Below, piece by piece: positions 34,113-45,869 of a stretch of 64,000 bases of DNA; within the stretch, counting starts at the first letter, position 1; each line of letters opens with the position of its first letter. Source of the DNA: Corynebacterium yudongzhengii (GTDB taxonomy: Bacteria > Actinomycetota > Actinomycetes > Mycobacteriales > Mycobacteriaceae); NCBI RefSeq assembly GCF_003065405.1, contig NZ_CP026947.1:2170001-2234000 (forward strand). Direction: 5' to 3'. The notes under the pieces are model-generated. The model was not told the origin of the DNA and did no database searches. It worked only from the letters and a program-made list of their open reading frames with translations. Made by a program: the position numbers and the translations under genes.

Positions 34113-34207
34113 GCAGGAGGAGCCTGACGGACCGCCGGAGCCCCACAGAAGTGATTGATGAGGCTGGCGGGACGACCAGGCAGCAGAGTCGCACGCCCGC
34201 CCGGCCA

Positions 34208-34323
34208 CATGCTCATACCGCACTACCGCTGGTCGAAAGCGCCCCTATAGAAAGGGCTCTCACACGGTCGAAACCAGCACTCCTTTAGGGGTGGCTGTTT
34301 TCGACCAGCGCTAGCGCAACATG
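34208..34323. repeat. GGTCGAA element
   Basis: Full-length copy ending CGCTAGCGCAACATG. Inside: GGTCGAAAGCGCCCC, AGAAAGGGCTCT, central GGTCGAAACCAG and TTTAGGGGTGGCTG. It is in the opposite orientation to the copy at 33992-34112, as judged by the asymmetric centre, and ends about 55 bp from the stop of the next gene. Confidence 0.85.
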
Positions 34324-34378
34324 AAACGTCCGCAAGCGCACCCACAGAAACACCCAACCCCACCCAACCCCAGAAAAC

Positions 34379-35608
34379 CTACTTCCGCCGCTTGATCTCG
34401 CCGTAGTTGATGCCCCCGTGGGTGATGGTGGGCACCAGCGGCCACTGCCGCTTCCAGTTCGCGCACTCCGAGGAGGCGAGGATCTGCTTCCAGCGGGGAT
34501 CCTTCTGGCAGTAGCTCGCCATCTCTTTCTCCTTGATCATGGAGTCGTATTGGTCGAGGGAGTCCTCGAGGGTGTTGGCGTTGAGCACGACCTCGCGTTC
34601 GTAGAAGTCGGCGGTGGGTTTGATGCCGGGGATGCGGGAGAGCTCGGGCTGCCAGGAGTCGGCGGCCATGCCGTTTTCGGAGGAGATCCACACGCCTTCG
34701 GGGGTGTTGATGCACAGCGAGTGATTGCCGTCGGTATGCCCGGGAGTCCACAGCAAGGAGATACCCACGCCGAGTTCCACGTCGCCGGCAAAGGTGGAGA
34801 GCACCTCGCGGTCGACGCCGTCCATCCCGCCTTCGACGTACCAGGAGGACTGCATGGGGTGCAGCGCCTCAAAGGTGCCGAGCTCCGCCTCGTGGACGAG
34901 CAGCCGGGCATGCGGGAAGATCGGTTCGTATGCCGGCTCACCGGCGGGGACCTCGTGAACAGAGCCGACGATCATGCGCGGGTCCTGGACGTGGAGGTGG
35001 TCGAAGGAGACATAGTCGACATCCGCGTTGTTCATGCCCACCGACGGCAGGATGTCGTCGGGGTCGTTGAAGTACTTGGCCAGCAGCTTTTCGGTGCCGA
35101 GGCGTTGGGCGGTGCGCGCGAGACGTCGGAACCATTTCGGCCCGGTACCCTGCCCGAGCAGGGAGCTGTAGAAGCCGGCCTTCTTCGTCCCGTCCGCCAC
35201 GGTGGGCTCCCACACCAGGGTGCGCGGCACGCCGTTGAAGTCCTCGTACTGGATGACCAGCATCCGGTTGATGATGCTGATCAGGGGGTTGAGGTGGATC
35301 GAGTAGTTCTGGAAGGCGTACTGCGCGGGATAGGGCGCAGAGGCGATGTCGAAGGAGCGCACGCCCAGGACGGTGCCTTGGGTAAGGAAGCGTCGTCGAT
35401 AAGCGCGGGCCGCCTCGCGCACCGCCTCGACGCGCTTGCCGCGCAGCCAGATGTCGTGGACACCGTCGAATTCCGGGATGGGCCGCATAGTGGGCGGATC
35501 CACGAGCTGGCGTTCGCGGACGATGTCGGGGCTCGACGAATAAGGGACGCTATCACTGGATCCCCAGTCGTCTCGGCGTCCACTGGTTACGGGTTCGACA
35601 CTGGTCAT
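34379..35608 (-). CDS. metallo-beta-lactamase-fold protein with degenerate metal site
   Basis: A 409-residue protein with a beta-lactamase-like core. The segment SFDHLHVQDPR (about residue 200) sits where the family has THxHxDH, keeping HLH but replacing the next two ligands with Gln-Asp. LLVHEAELGTFEAL follows, then TPGHTDGNHSLCINTPEG (about residue 310), the canonical third-His strand, and ISSENGMAADSW where most members have a bridging Asp. So part of the zinc site looks lost or rebuilt. Start ATG at 35608 (MTSVEPVTSG). It follows the SDR gene by 29 bp, so the two are likely one operon. Confidence 0.7.
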   Translation of the reverse strand: MTSVEPVTSGRRDDWGSSDSVPYSSSPDIVRERQLVDPPTMRPIPEFDGVHDIWLRGKRVEAVREAARAYRRRFLTQGTVLGVRSFDIASAPYPAQYAFQNYSIHLNPLISIINRMLVIQYEDFNGVPRTLVWEPTVADGTKKAGFYSSLLGQGTGPKWFRRLARTAQRLGTEKLLAKYFNDPDDILPSVGMNNADVDYVSFDHLHVQDPRMIVGSVHEVPAGEPAYEPIFPHARLLVHEAELGTFEALHPMQSSWYVEGGMDGVDREVLSTFAGDVELGVGISLLWTPGHTDGNHSLCINTPEGVWISSENGMAADSWQPELSRIPGIKPTADFYEREVVLNANTLEDSLDQYDSMIKEKEMASYCQKDPRWKQILASSECANWKRQWPLVPTITHGGINYGEIKRRK

Positions 35609-35637
35609 GGGTCTTCCTTTCCCCGGCACAGGCAATC

Positions 35638-36417
35638 TCACAGGCGCACAGGCCGGTCACTGGTCAGTTTCGCGTTGATGTATCGGCACAGCCAGGTGGG
35701 CGAAAAGCGCGAGGTCAGGTACGCGAGTTTGGCCTGCCTGCCCACCGGATGATGGATTCTGATGGGGCTACGGCGCGGGGCCTCGACGACGTCGGCCACC
35801 GCGCGCGCCACCTCGGCCGGTGTGAGGTTGACCCCGAGGCGCCGGGTGCCGCTAGTTTCCACCCCGTCGAGCATCCCGGTGGCGGCATAGAGCGGCCACA
35901 CGGAAGCGACGTCGATGCCCTCCTCGGCCCACTCGAGCTCGAGCGCTTCGGTAATACCCCGGATCGCGAATTTGGTCGCGGAGTAGACCGCCATATCGGG
36001 GGTGCCGTAGATAGCGGAGGCGGACGCGATATTGACGAGCTTGCCTCCACCGTCTTTCAGCCAGGGGTAGGCCGCCCGCGCGCCGAAGAGCACGCCTTTG
36101 ACGTTGACGTCGACAAGCTGGGCGCCCTTGTCGTAGGAACCTTCCTCCATGAAAGGCCCGCCGTAGAGAATCCCGGCGTTGTTGACCACGACGTCGATGC
36201 CGCCCCCAGCGGCCGCGGCGAACTCCGCCAGCGCATCTTCCCACGTGTGCGGGTCGCTAACGTCGAGAAAGCCGGTGTGCACGGAGTCGCTGTGCACCCA
36301 GTCGAAGCCGTCGACGAGGTCGTAGACCCCCACCGTCCATCCTCGCTCGGCGAGGATCTCGGCAGTGGCGCGGCCGATACCGCGGGCCCCGCCACTGATA
36401 AATACTGATCGCGTCAT
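35638..36417 (-). CDS. short-chain dehydrogenase/reductase
   Basis: A classical SDR of 259 residues: NAD(P)-binding SGGARGIGRATAE (about residues 8-20), NNAG in VVVNNAGILYGG, catalytic Ser in ASASAIYG and YxxxK in YSATKFAIRG. The acidic Asp after the second strand (VGVYDLVDG) favours NAD(H). The C-terminus carries a non-standard extension (VGRQAKLAYLTSRFSP) found in membrane-associated SDRs. The start is the ATG at 36417, two codons inside the open frame. The substrate is unknown; it is paired with the beta-lactamase-fold gene. Confidence 0.9.
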   Translation of the reverse strand: MTRSVFISGGARGIGRATAEILAERGWTVGVYDLVDGFDWVHSDSVHTGFLDVSDPHTWEDALAEFAAAAGGGIDVVVNNAGILYGGPFMEEGSYDKGAQLVDVNVKGVLFGARAAYPWLKDGGGKLVNIASASAIYGTPDMAVYSATKFAIRGITEALELEWAEEGIDVASVWPLYAATGMLDGVETSGTRRLGVNLTPAEVARAVADVVEAPRRSPIRIHHPVGRQAKLAYLTSRFSPTWLCRYINAKLTSDRPVRL

Positions 36418-36506
36418 ACCCACACCTTAAGTGAGTCATCTCACACAATCTACCCCGAACTCCCACATAACCCGCCGGACTGCGCTACGGTGAAAAGACA
36501 CCGACC

Positions 36507-38388
<1,882 letters not shown>

Positions 38389-38398
38389 CCTAGTGTCC

Positions 38399-39238
38399 AT
38401 GCGCATCGCTTCGTGGAACGTCAACTCCGCCCGCAGCCGTGCTGAACGCATGGTGGATTTTCTGCAACGTCACGACGTCGACGTCTTAGCCGTCCAGGAA
38501 ACCAAAACCAGCGACGCGAAGTTCCCCTACGAGGCTTTCGAGGCCATCGGCTACGAGGTCGCGCACGTCGGCTTCAACCAGTGGAACGGCGTGGCGATCA
38601 TCTCGCGCGTGGGCATCGACGACGTCGAAAAACACCTGCCCGGCCAGCCCGGCTTCGCAAAAGACCCGGATGCCGAGCAGCCCCTCGAGGCGCGCGCGGT
38701 CGGCGCCGTCTGCGGCGGGGTGAAAGTCTGGTCGTTGTATGTGCCCAACGGGCGGGAGATCGGCGATCGCCACTTTGATTACAAGCTCGCCTTCCTCTGG
38801 TCCGCGTGCTGGTACGCCCGCCGCGAGCTGGAGGAAAACCCGGAAACGCTCATGACGATGGTGGGCGATTTCAACGTCGCCGAGCGCGACGAGGACGTCT
38901 GGGACATCGCGGTGTTCGACGGCAAAACCCACGTCACCGAACCCGAGCGCGCCGCCTTCGGGATGCTCACGGAGTCCGGGATGGCCGAGATCACCCGCTC
39001 CCTTGCCGACGGCCGCTACACCTACTGGGACTACAAAGGCATGCGCTACCAGAAGGACGAGGGCATGCGCATCGACTACCACCTCGCCTCCCCGGCGCTG
39101 GCAAAAAAGGCCACTTCCGCGCTTATCGACGCCGACGAACGCTCCGGCAAAGGCGCCTCGGACCACGCGCCGGTGATCGTCGACTACCACCTCGAGGCGG
39201 CGAGGGTGGACGCGCCGGACTACGACAGCGTGCGCTGA
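38399..39238 (+). CDS. xthA: exodeoxyribonuclease III
   Basis: A 279-residue Mg2+-dependent AP endonuclease and 3'-5' exonuclease for base-excision repair. Family motifs: RIASWNVNSARSR at the N-terminus, AVQETKT (catalytic Glu), LYVPNGRE, GDFNVAERDED and the terminal GASDHAPVIVDY with the catalytic Asp-His. The frame is open 104 codons further upstream inside thiC; the ATG at 38399 yields the normal start. cls follows after 1 bp. Confidence 0.95.
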   Translation: MRIASWNVNSARSRAERMVDFLQRHDVDVLAVQETKTSDAKFPYEAFEAIGYEVAHVGFNQWNGVAIISRVGIDDVEKHLPGQPGFAKDPDAEQPLEARAVGAVCGGVKVWSLYVPNGREIGDRHFDYKLAFLWSACWYARRELEENPETLMTMVGDFNVAERDEDVWDIAVFDGKTHVTEPERAAFGMLTESGMAEITRSLADGRYTYWDYKGMRYQKDEGMRIDYHLASPALAKKATSALIDADERSGKGASDHAPVIVDYHLEAARVDAPDYDSVR

Positions 39239-39239
39239 T

Positions 39240-40721
39240 ATGACGATCGACCTCGATTTTTCCACCTGGCAGGTGGTCGGTTTAGCCATTGACTACGCGA
39301 TCAAGATCGCCGCGGTGGGAATTATTCCGGAGGGGCGGCGGCCGTCGTCAAGCAATGCCTGGCTGCTGCTCATCCTGCTTCTGCCCTTCATCGGCCTGCC
39401 GTTGTTCCTGCTCATGGGCTCGCCGTATATCAACCGGCGCCGCCACCGCATCCAGCAGGAAGCGAACGCGATGATCGAGGACGTCCAAAGCGACATCCCC
39501 GATCACCCCCCGGGCGCCGAACCCGGCGCGGAACTCGCCTCCATCGTGCAGCTCAACCGGGAGCTCACCGGGCACCCGGCAGTCTACGGGCACAACCGCG
39601 GGCTTTATGCGGATTACGACGACGCCATCCGCCGCATGGCCGACGTGATCGACACCGCGAAGCGCTACGTCCACGTGGAGATCTACATCGTGGCCTGGGA
39701 CGAGACCACCGACGTGTTCTTCCAGGCGCTAAAGCGCGCGACCGCCCGCGGCGTCGAGGTGCGCCTGTTGTTCGACCAGATCGGCTCGCTGAAGTATCCG
39801 GGGTTTTTCTCCCTCGGCAAGAGGCTCGACGCGATCGGCGTGAAGTGGCGGCACATGCTGCCGCTGGCGCCATGGCGGCTGCGCTTCCGCCGCCCAGATT
39901 TGCGCAACCACCGCAAGGTTGTCGTCGTCGACGGCGACATCGGGTTCATCGGCTCGCTCAACCTCATCGACCGCAGCTACCTCGTGTCCAAGAACGTGCG
40001 CGCCGGGCGGCAGTGGATCGACTACATGGTGGAACTCAGCGGGCCGATCGTGGCGTCGCTGGAGCAGATGTTCGCCGTCGACTGGTACACCGAATCCGGT
40101 GAGACGCTGGCGATCCGCCCGCCGCACGACATCGGCGGACGCCCGGGCGATACGAACGTCGTGCAGCTCATCCCCTCCGGGCCGGGATACACCACCGAGC
40201 CGAACCTGCGCATGTTCACCTCGCTGATCTACCACGCGAAGAAGCACCTGATCATCTGCTCGCCGTACTTCATCCCGGACGAATCGATCCTCGAGGCCGT
40301 AACCACCGCCGCCTACCGGGGTGTGCGTGTCGACCTGCTGGTCTCCGAGCAGGCGGACCAGTTCCTAGTGCATCACGCGCAGTCGTCGTACTACAAGGTG
40401 CTCCTGGAATCGGGCATCCACATCCATCAGTTCCCGAAACCCTTCGTGCTGCACTCGAAGTTCCTCATCGCTGACCCCGACGACGTCCCAGAAAGCTCGG
40501 TCGCGGCCTTCGGGTCGTCGAACCTGGACATGCGCTCCTTCGGCCTCAACTACGAATCAACGGTGCTGGTCAGCGACGGTGACCTCATCCCCCAGCTGCA
40601 CGCCCTCGCGAACAACTACCTCTCCGTGGCGAAAGAGCTCACCCTCGCGCAGTGGAACAAGCGCAGCTGGCGCCGGCGCTATGTCGATAACGTGGCGAAG
40701 CTGACTTCGGCGTTGCAGTAG
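39240..40721 (+). CDS. cls: cardiolipin synthase (phospholipase D superfamily)
   Basis: Makes cardiolipin at the membrane. The 493-residue protein has two N-terminal membrane helices (about residues 12-30 and 38-56) and two HKD motifs: NHRKVVVVDGDIGFIGSLN (about residue 220) and LHSKFLIADPDDVPESS with GSSN (about 400-425). The motifs and helix layout match ClsA-type enzymes. Probably cotranscribed with xthA. A repeat-filled gap follows. Confidence 0.93.
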   Translation: MTIDLDFSTWQVVGLAIDYAIKIAAVGIIPEGRRPSSSNAWLLLILLLPFIGLPLFLLMGSPYINRRRHRIQQEANAMIEDVQSDIPDHPPGAEPGAELASIVQLNRELTGHPAVYGHNRGLYADYDDAIRRMADVIDTAKRYVHVEIYIVAWDETTDVFFQALKRATARGVEVRLLFDQIGSLKYPGFFSLGKRLDAIGVKWRHMLPLAPWRLRFRRPDLRNHRKVVVVDGDIGFIGSLNLIDRSYLVSKNVRAGRQWIDYMVELSGPIVASLEQMFAVDWYTESGETLAIRPPHDIGGRPGDTNVVQLIPSGPGYTTEPNLRMFTSLIYHAKKHLIICSPYFIPDESILEAVTTAAYRGVRVDLLVSEQADQFLVHHAQSSYYKVLLESGIHIHQFPKPFVLHSKFLIADPDDVPESSVAAFGSSNLDMRSFGLNYESTVLVSDGDLIPQLHALANNYLSVAKELTLAQWNKRSWRRRYVDNVAKLTSALQ

Positions 40722-40782
40722 GTTGGGGGTTCTGCTGAGGGTTCTTCGGTTCTGGCGGTTCTGCTGGTTTCTGTTGGTTTCT

Positions 40783-40904
40783 GCATGTTGCGCTGTCGCT
40801 GGTCAAAAGGAGGAGCATCTAAAGGAGTGCTGATTTCGACCGCGTGAGACTCGTTTAGGGGTGGCTCCTTTCGACCAGGCGTACGAACGCGATACCGCTG
40901 CATG
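40783..40904. repeat. GGTCGAA element
   Basis: Left tip GCATGTTGCGCTGTCGCTGG, a mutated first box (GGTCAAAA), CTAAAGGAGTGCTG, central TTTCGACCGCGTGAG, TTTAGGGGTGGC, then TTTCGACCAGG followed by CGTACGAACG and the right tip GATACCGCTGCATGG. It starts 62 bp after the cls stop. Confidence 0.85.
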
Positions 40905-40965
40905 GCCGCTAGGGTACCTAACGTTCCGAAGGTCCGCTTTTCGGTGCGGTTCCGCGTTGTTGCCA

Positions 40966-41071
40966 CACAAAAGCTTGAAGGAAGATGCTTGAAGGGCGCG
41001 CCCTTCAAGGTTTTGTGTGAGGAAATGGCCTGATTTTGCGCCCTTCAAGGTTCTTCCTTCAAGCATTTGTG
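40966..41071. repeat. 106-bp palindromic element, copy 2
   Basis: Arms of 33 bases, CACAAAAGCTTGAAGGAAG at the left and the complement of CACAAATGCTTGAAGGAAG at the right, enclose a centre with GGTTTTGTGTGAGG. The inner arm reads TTGAAGG and CCTTCAA: both strands changed relative to copy 1 (TTGTAGG/CCTACAA), so pairing is preserved. Confidence 0.82.
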
Positions 41072-41227
41072 CTCGAACACCACGAGACGCCATAAAGTCA
41101 GCCACTGCCGGCCATCACGCTATGCCAGAAGGAGCCTGATAGGTCACAAGGGCACACAGGAGTGACTGATGGGACTAGCGGGACGATCAGGCGGCGGAGC
41201 CATACGCCGCCCAGCCATACGCCCATA

Positions 41228-41343
41228 ACACGCTACCGCTGGTCGAATTCACCATTACGAAAGGAACCCGCAAACGCCCTTCCTTTCGACATCGCGGAGC
41301 TCCTTTCTATGAGGGTGATTTCGACCAGCGCTAGCGCACCATG
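41228..41343. repeat. GGTCGAA element
   Basis: Left tip ACACGCTACCGCTGG and right tip CCAGCGCTAGCGCACCATG. Inside are GGTCGAATTCACC, a diverged TACGAAAGGAACCC, central TTTCGACATCGCGG (one box mutated) and TCCTTTCTATGAGGGTG. It ends 33 bp from the stop of the interrupted transporter gene. Confidence 0.85.
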
Positions 41344-41376
41344 TGAGCATCAGAAAACCCAGAAAACGCAGAACCC

Positions 41377-41476
41377 CTACTCCACTTCCCGCGCCGAGGG
41401 CCCGGGCCGCGTCGTCGCATAGACCGCCGCGAGCAGCCCGGCGAGACAGCACACGGCCATGGTCAAGTCCGCGGGA
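41377..41476 (-). pseudogene. 3' fragment of the MFS gene cut off by the IS256-family element
   Basis: Reading the minus strand, the frame ADLTMAVCCLAGLLAAVYA continues into TTRPGPSAREVE and a TAG at 41377. It is one hydrophobic helix plus a short polar tail, exactly what the truncated transporter at 42912-44072 lacks (its twelfth helix and C-terminus). It is too short to be recognised alone; position against the IS end gives the identification. Confidence 0.75.
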
Positions 41477-42911
41477 GTGGTGTATCTGTCCTTCCTGAAT
41501 CATTGGAATCTAGTGGAGGGGGTGTCGGGGACCGGCGCGGGCTGGGTTGCTGTGCATTAGGCCGCTCCCTCGGTCGTGACGGTGTTGCTCGCGTCGACGG
41601 TGTTGGCGACGATAAGCTTTCGGGTTTGTTCCAGGCTTGCCAGTGACATGTAGCGCTTTTGTTGAATCCAATCATCATGCTGCTCGGCGAGCACTGCCCC
41701 GACGAGTCGTACTACCGCGGCCCGATTGGGGAAGATGCCGACAACGTCAGTACGCCGGCGGATTTCCCGGTTGAGTCGTTCCGTCGGGTTATTCGACCAC
41801 ACCTTCGTCCACACAGCTTTCGGCGTGTTCGTGAACGCTAAGATCTCATCCAACGACTCTTCCACGTATCCGGCTACTTCTGGGAAACGCTGGTGACAGA
41901 ACTCTACTACTTCCCGGGCTTGGTCCCACGTGGACCTGGCGTCGGCTTGCTGAAAAATGGAATGAAACATCCCCGACAACGTCGTCCACCCGCGCTTGGA
42001 AACTTTCGAGGAAAGGTTCTTGGCAAAATGCGTTCGGCACCGCTGCCAACCGGCAGTAGGAAGAACTTGGCCGACAGCGGCCTGGATACCCAGGTGGGCA
42101 TCACTAGTGACGAGGTAGACTTCACCAAGTCCGCGGGCTTTTAAGTCCTGGAAGAACCCGGTCCAAGATTCCACGGACTCTGATGTTGCTACTTGCATGC
42201 CCAAAAGCTCCCGGTAGCCGTCGTTATTGACACCGGTGGCAATAAGCACGCTGGTCGTGACTACCCGTCCGCCTTCACGAACTTTCATGGTCACCGCATC
42301 ACAGGACAGGTAGTAGTACGGGCCCTGATCAAGCGGGCGGGTTCGAAACTCCTCGACCATGATGTCGAGTTCTTTGGCCATGTCAGAGACCTGGGACTTC
42401 GACAGGTTGGTGATCCCCAGTGTTGCGACCAGGTCGTTCATCCTGCGGGTGGAGACACCCTTTAAGTAGCAGGTGGCGATCACTGTGGTCAGGGCCCGTT
42501 CGGTTCTGCTGCGTCGTTCCACAAGCCAATCAGGAAAGAAGCTCCCGGTGCGTAGTTTTGGGATAGCGACGTCAATGGAGCCGACACGGGTGTCGAGTTG
42601 GCGGTGACGGTAGCCATTGCGGGTGTTGGTGCGCTGCGGAGAAACAGTGGCGTAGTCAGCACCGCAGACGCTGTCGGCCTGAGCCGAGAGGATTTGGTTG
42701 ATGAAGTCCGAGAGCATTTGGCGCATCAAATCTGGGGACGCTTGAGTCAGTAGCTCTTCGAGATACGCGGTCGGATCGATATGATGAGGGTCAGCGGCCA
42801 TCGCAGGGTACTTCCTTTCGAGGATAGGTAGAAGTTGATTCGAAAGGTACCCGCGATGGTCGCCTTCATGCACACCGGCACAAGACTTACCGCGGGCTAC
42901 AGATACACCAC
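41477..42911 (-). mobile_element. IS256-family insertion sequence, 1435 bp
   Basis: The ends are a 13-bp perfect inverted repeat, GTGGTGTATCTGT at 41477-41489 and ACAGATACACCAC at 42899-42911. A single transposase gene fills the interior. The flanks (GCGGGA at the left, GCTAACGG at the right) do not show the 8-9 bp direct repeat expected from fresh transposition. Size and content are normal for the family, and the transposase is intact, so it may be active. Confidence 0.88.
41557..42801 (-). CDS. IS256-family transposase
   Basis: A 414-residue DDE transposase. The catalytic triad is visible in LSCDAVTMKVREGG, LVTSDAHLGIQAAV and the signature NNPTERLNREIRRRTDVVGIFPN with the essential Glu. 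DADSVCGADYATVSPQR-like sequence near the N-terminus and NGYRHRQLDTRVGSIDVAIPKLR are also standard. The frame extends to 42873, but the ATG at 42801 has GGAAG 9 bp upstream and gives the common length. No frameshift is apparent. Confidence 0.95.
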   Translation of the reverse strand: MAADPHHIDPTAYLEELLTQASPDLMRQMLSDFINQILSAQADSVCGADYATVSPQRTNTRNGYRHRQLDTRVGSIDVAIPKLRTGSFFPDWLVERRSRTERALTTVIATCYLKGVSTRRMNDLVATLGITNLSKSQVSDMAKELDIMVEEFRTRPLDQGPYYYLSCDAVTMKVREGGRVVTTSVLIATGVNNDGYRELLGMQVATSESVESWTGFFQDLKARGLGEVYLVTSDAHLGIQAAVGQVLPTAGWQRCRTHFAKNLSSKVSKRGWTTLSGMFHSIFQQADARSTWDQAREVVEFCHQRFPEVAGYVEESLDEILAFTNTPKAVWTKVWSNNPTERLNREIRRRTDVVGIFPNRAAVVRLVGAVLAEQHDDWIQQKRYMSLASLEQTRKLIVANTVDASNTVTTEGAA

Positions 42912-44064
<1,153 letters not shown>

Positions 44065-44072
<8 letters not shown>

Positions 44073-44883
44073 CGCGACGCAGCGTCACCACGAGTCCGGC
44101 CACCCACGCGACGATCGCCCACGCGGCGAAGACCGCCAGCGAGGACCACACCGGCCAGTCGGTGTTTTCGTAGGGCATGTTCTGGATGAAGGCGTTCATG
44201 TTGAGAAATGGCATGGCGCGCGCGATCTCCGCGCCGACATCCGGGATCACGCGCAGCAGCTGGTCGAAGCCGAGCAGGAGGATGATGGTGATCGCCACGG
44301 TGCCGGCGGTCTGGCGCACCAGCCAGCCGATGCCTTGGACGAACATGATCGCGACGACGGTCACCAGCGGCAGCACCCACAGAAGGCGCTGGCCAGCCTC
44401 GTCTTCGAAGGGCGTGAAGGTGTCCTGGATCTCCTCGGCAAGCAGCGTGTTGGTGAGGACATACGCCGCGACGGTGAACACGAGCGCGATGAGCGCGCCG
44501 ATGAAGCCGTAGAGCACAAGCTTGGCGACGACCACCGGCCAGCGCTTCGGCGTCGCCAGGAAGTTGCCGGAGGTCAGCCCGAAGCGGTACTCGGTGGTGA
44601 CCACCATGATCGCCTGGATGAGCACGACCGCCATGCCGAACATCAGGTACGGGAAGATGGCGGTCTGCGGGGTGATCAAGGCACCCATGGCCGGGTCGGC
44701 CTCGACGTAGAATTCCTGGTTCCCGGCGCCGGCGCCAGCGGCGGCCGGGTCCTGCGGGCTGACCAGCGCCGCGGTGAGGCCGGTGATCGAGAGGCTGACG
44801 ACGAAGACGAGGGCGGTGGTCCACCAGAACGACGCGGTGGAGCGCAGCTTGGTCCACTCGGACCGGAGGGTGTTGATAAACAT
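44065..44883 (-). CDS. ABC-2 type transporter permease
   Basis: A 272-residue permease beginning FINTLRSEWTKLRSTASFWWTT, the usual ABC-2 amphipathic start, then six membrane helices and a TTEYRFGLTSGNFLATPKRW cytosolic segment that is highly typical of actinobacterial ABC-2 permeases. The gene starts 6 bp after the ATPase gene, and together they form an exporter. The exported compound is unknown. Confidence 0.9.
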
Positions 44884-44889
44884 CTCTGC

Positions 44890-45843
44890 TTAGCGTCCTT
44901 CCTGTTTCGCGCCGGCATCGGCACCCGCGCCGGCGGCGCGGTATTGCACGGAGCCCTGGGTCATCTCGAAGAACGCGTCCTCGAGCGAGGCGGACTTCTC
45001 AGTCAGCTCGGTGAGCAGCACGCCCGTCGAATAGGCCAGCGCGCCGATGTCGTCGGAGGTGGCATCGGGCACCGCGATCTGGTCGCGCCCCTCCTCGTCT
45101 TTCTGGCGCTCATGGGCGATGCCCTCGGCGTCGAGCGCGCCGGAGAACTCCTCCACATATGGGGTGCGCACCAGCACGGTGGTGGCGGAGTGATCGCGGA
45201 TGAAGTCACGCACGCGGGTGTCGGCGATCAGGCGTCCCCGGCCGATGACCAGGAGGTTCTCGGCGGTCTGCGCCATCTCGGAGAGCAGATGGGAAGACAC
45301 CAACACGGTGCGCCCCTCGGCGGCGAGGGCCTGCATGAGCCCGCGCACCCAGCGGATGCCCTCCGGGTCGAGACCGTTGACCGGCTCGTCGAGAATAAGC
45401 ACCTCGGGATCGCCTAACAATGCGCCGGCCAAGCCTAGGCGCTGGCCCATGCCGAGGGAGAAGCCACCGGCCTTCTTGCCGGCGACATCGCTTAAGCCCA
45501 CCAGGCCCAACACCTCGTCGACGCGGGAGGTCGGCAGGCCGTTGGACTGGGCGATCCAGCGCAGGTGGGCTGCCGCGGAGCGGTTGGGGTGGACGGACTT
45601 GGCGTCTAAGAGCGCGCCGACTTTCTCCAACGGCCGCTTGAGGTCGCGGTAGTTCTCCCCGCCGATGGTGACCGTGCCGGAGGTGGGATTATCCAGCCCC
45701 ACGATCATCCTCATGGTGGTCGACTTGCCCGCGCCATTCGGCCCTAAAAACCCGGTCACCACACCGGGTTTCACGTCGAAGGTGAGGTCGTCGACCGCAG
45801 TGACGTTTTTGTACTGCTTAGTCAGCCCGACTGCGTGAATCAT
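44890..45843 (-). CDS. ABC transporter ATP-binding protein
   Basis: A 317-residue ATPase: Walker A GPNGAGKST (about residues 38-46), signature FSLGMGQRLGLAGALLG, Walker B VLILDEPVNGLDPEG and switch His in VSSHLLSEM. The sequence is of the DrrA/CcmA class used with ABC-2 permeases for export of lipids, antibiotics or bacteriocins. The last ~100 residues form the usual accessory domain with an Ala/Gly-rich end. The open frame extends to 46050; the ATG at 45843 gives the family start MIHAVGLTKQY. Confidence 0.93.
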   Translation of the reverse strand: MIHAVGLTKQYKNVTAVDDLTFDVKPGVVTGFLGPNGAGKSTTMRMIVGLDNPTSGTVTIGGENYRDLKRPLEKVGALLDAKSVHPNRSAAAHLRWIAQSNGLPTSRVDEVLGLVGLSDVAGKKAGGFSLGMGQRLGLAGALLGDPEVLILDEPVNGLDPEGIRWVRGLMQALAAEGRTVLVSSHLLSEMAQTAENLLVIGRGRLIADTRVRDFIRDHSATTVLVRTPYVEEFSGALDAEGIAHERQKDEEGRDQIAVPDATSDDIGALAYSTGVLLTELTEKSASLEDAFFEMTQGSVQYRAAGAGADAGAKQEGR

Positions 45844-45869
45844 GCTCACCAGGATGCCACATAGGAAAA

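Larger units (their letters stand above)
33597..34378. other. 780-bp repeat-filled gap between convergent genes
   Basis: No gene is seen; the short frames follow repeat sequence. It contains three GGTCGAA elements (33685-33766, 33992-34112, 34208-34323) and one 106-bp palindromic element (33828-33933). Stretches between them are homologous to the gap at 40722-41376, in the same order, so the two gaps share a common ancestor block. Confidence 0.8.
40722..41376. other. 655-bp repeat-filled gap after cls
   Basis: No gene is seen. It holds GGTCGAA elements at 40783-40904 and 41228-41343 and the second copy of the 106-bp palindromic element (40966-41071). The order and the spacer sequence parallel 33660-34323, except that the GGTCGAA element at 33992-34112 has no counterpart here. 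Confidence 0.8.

Noticed and set aside
33597-34378. The regularly repeated palindromes as a CRISPR array
   Set aside because: The repeats are about 100 bp, imperfect, in both orientations and irregularly spaced, and the spacers are themselves homologous between loci. No cas gene is nearby.
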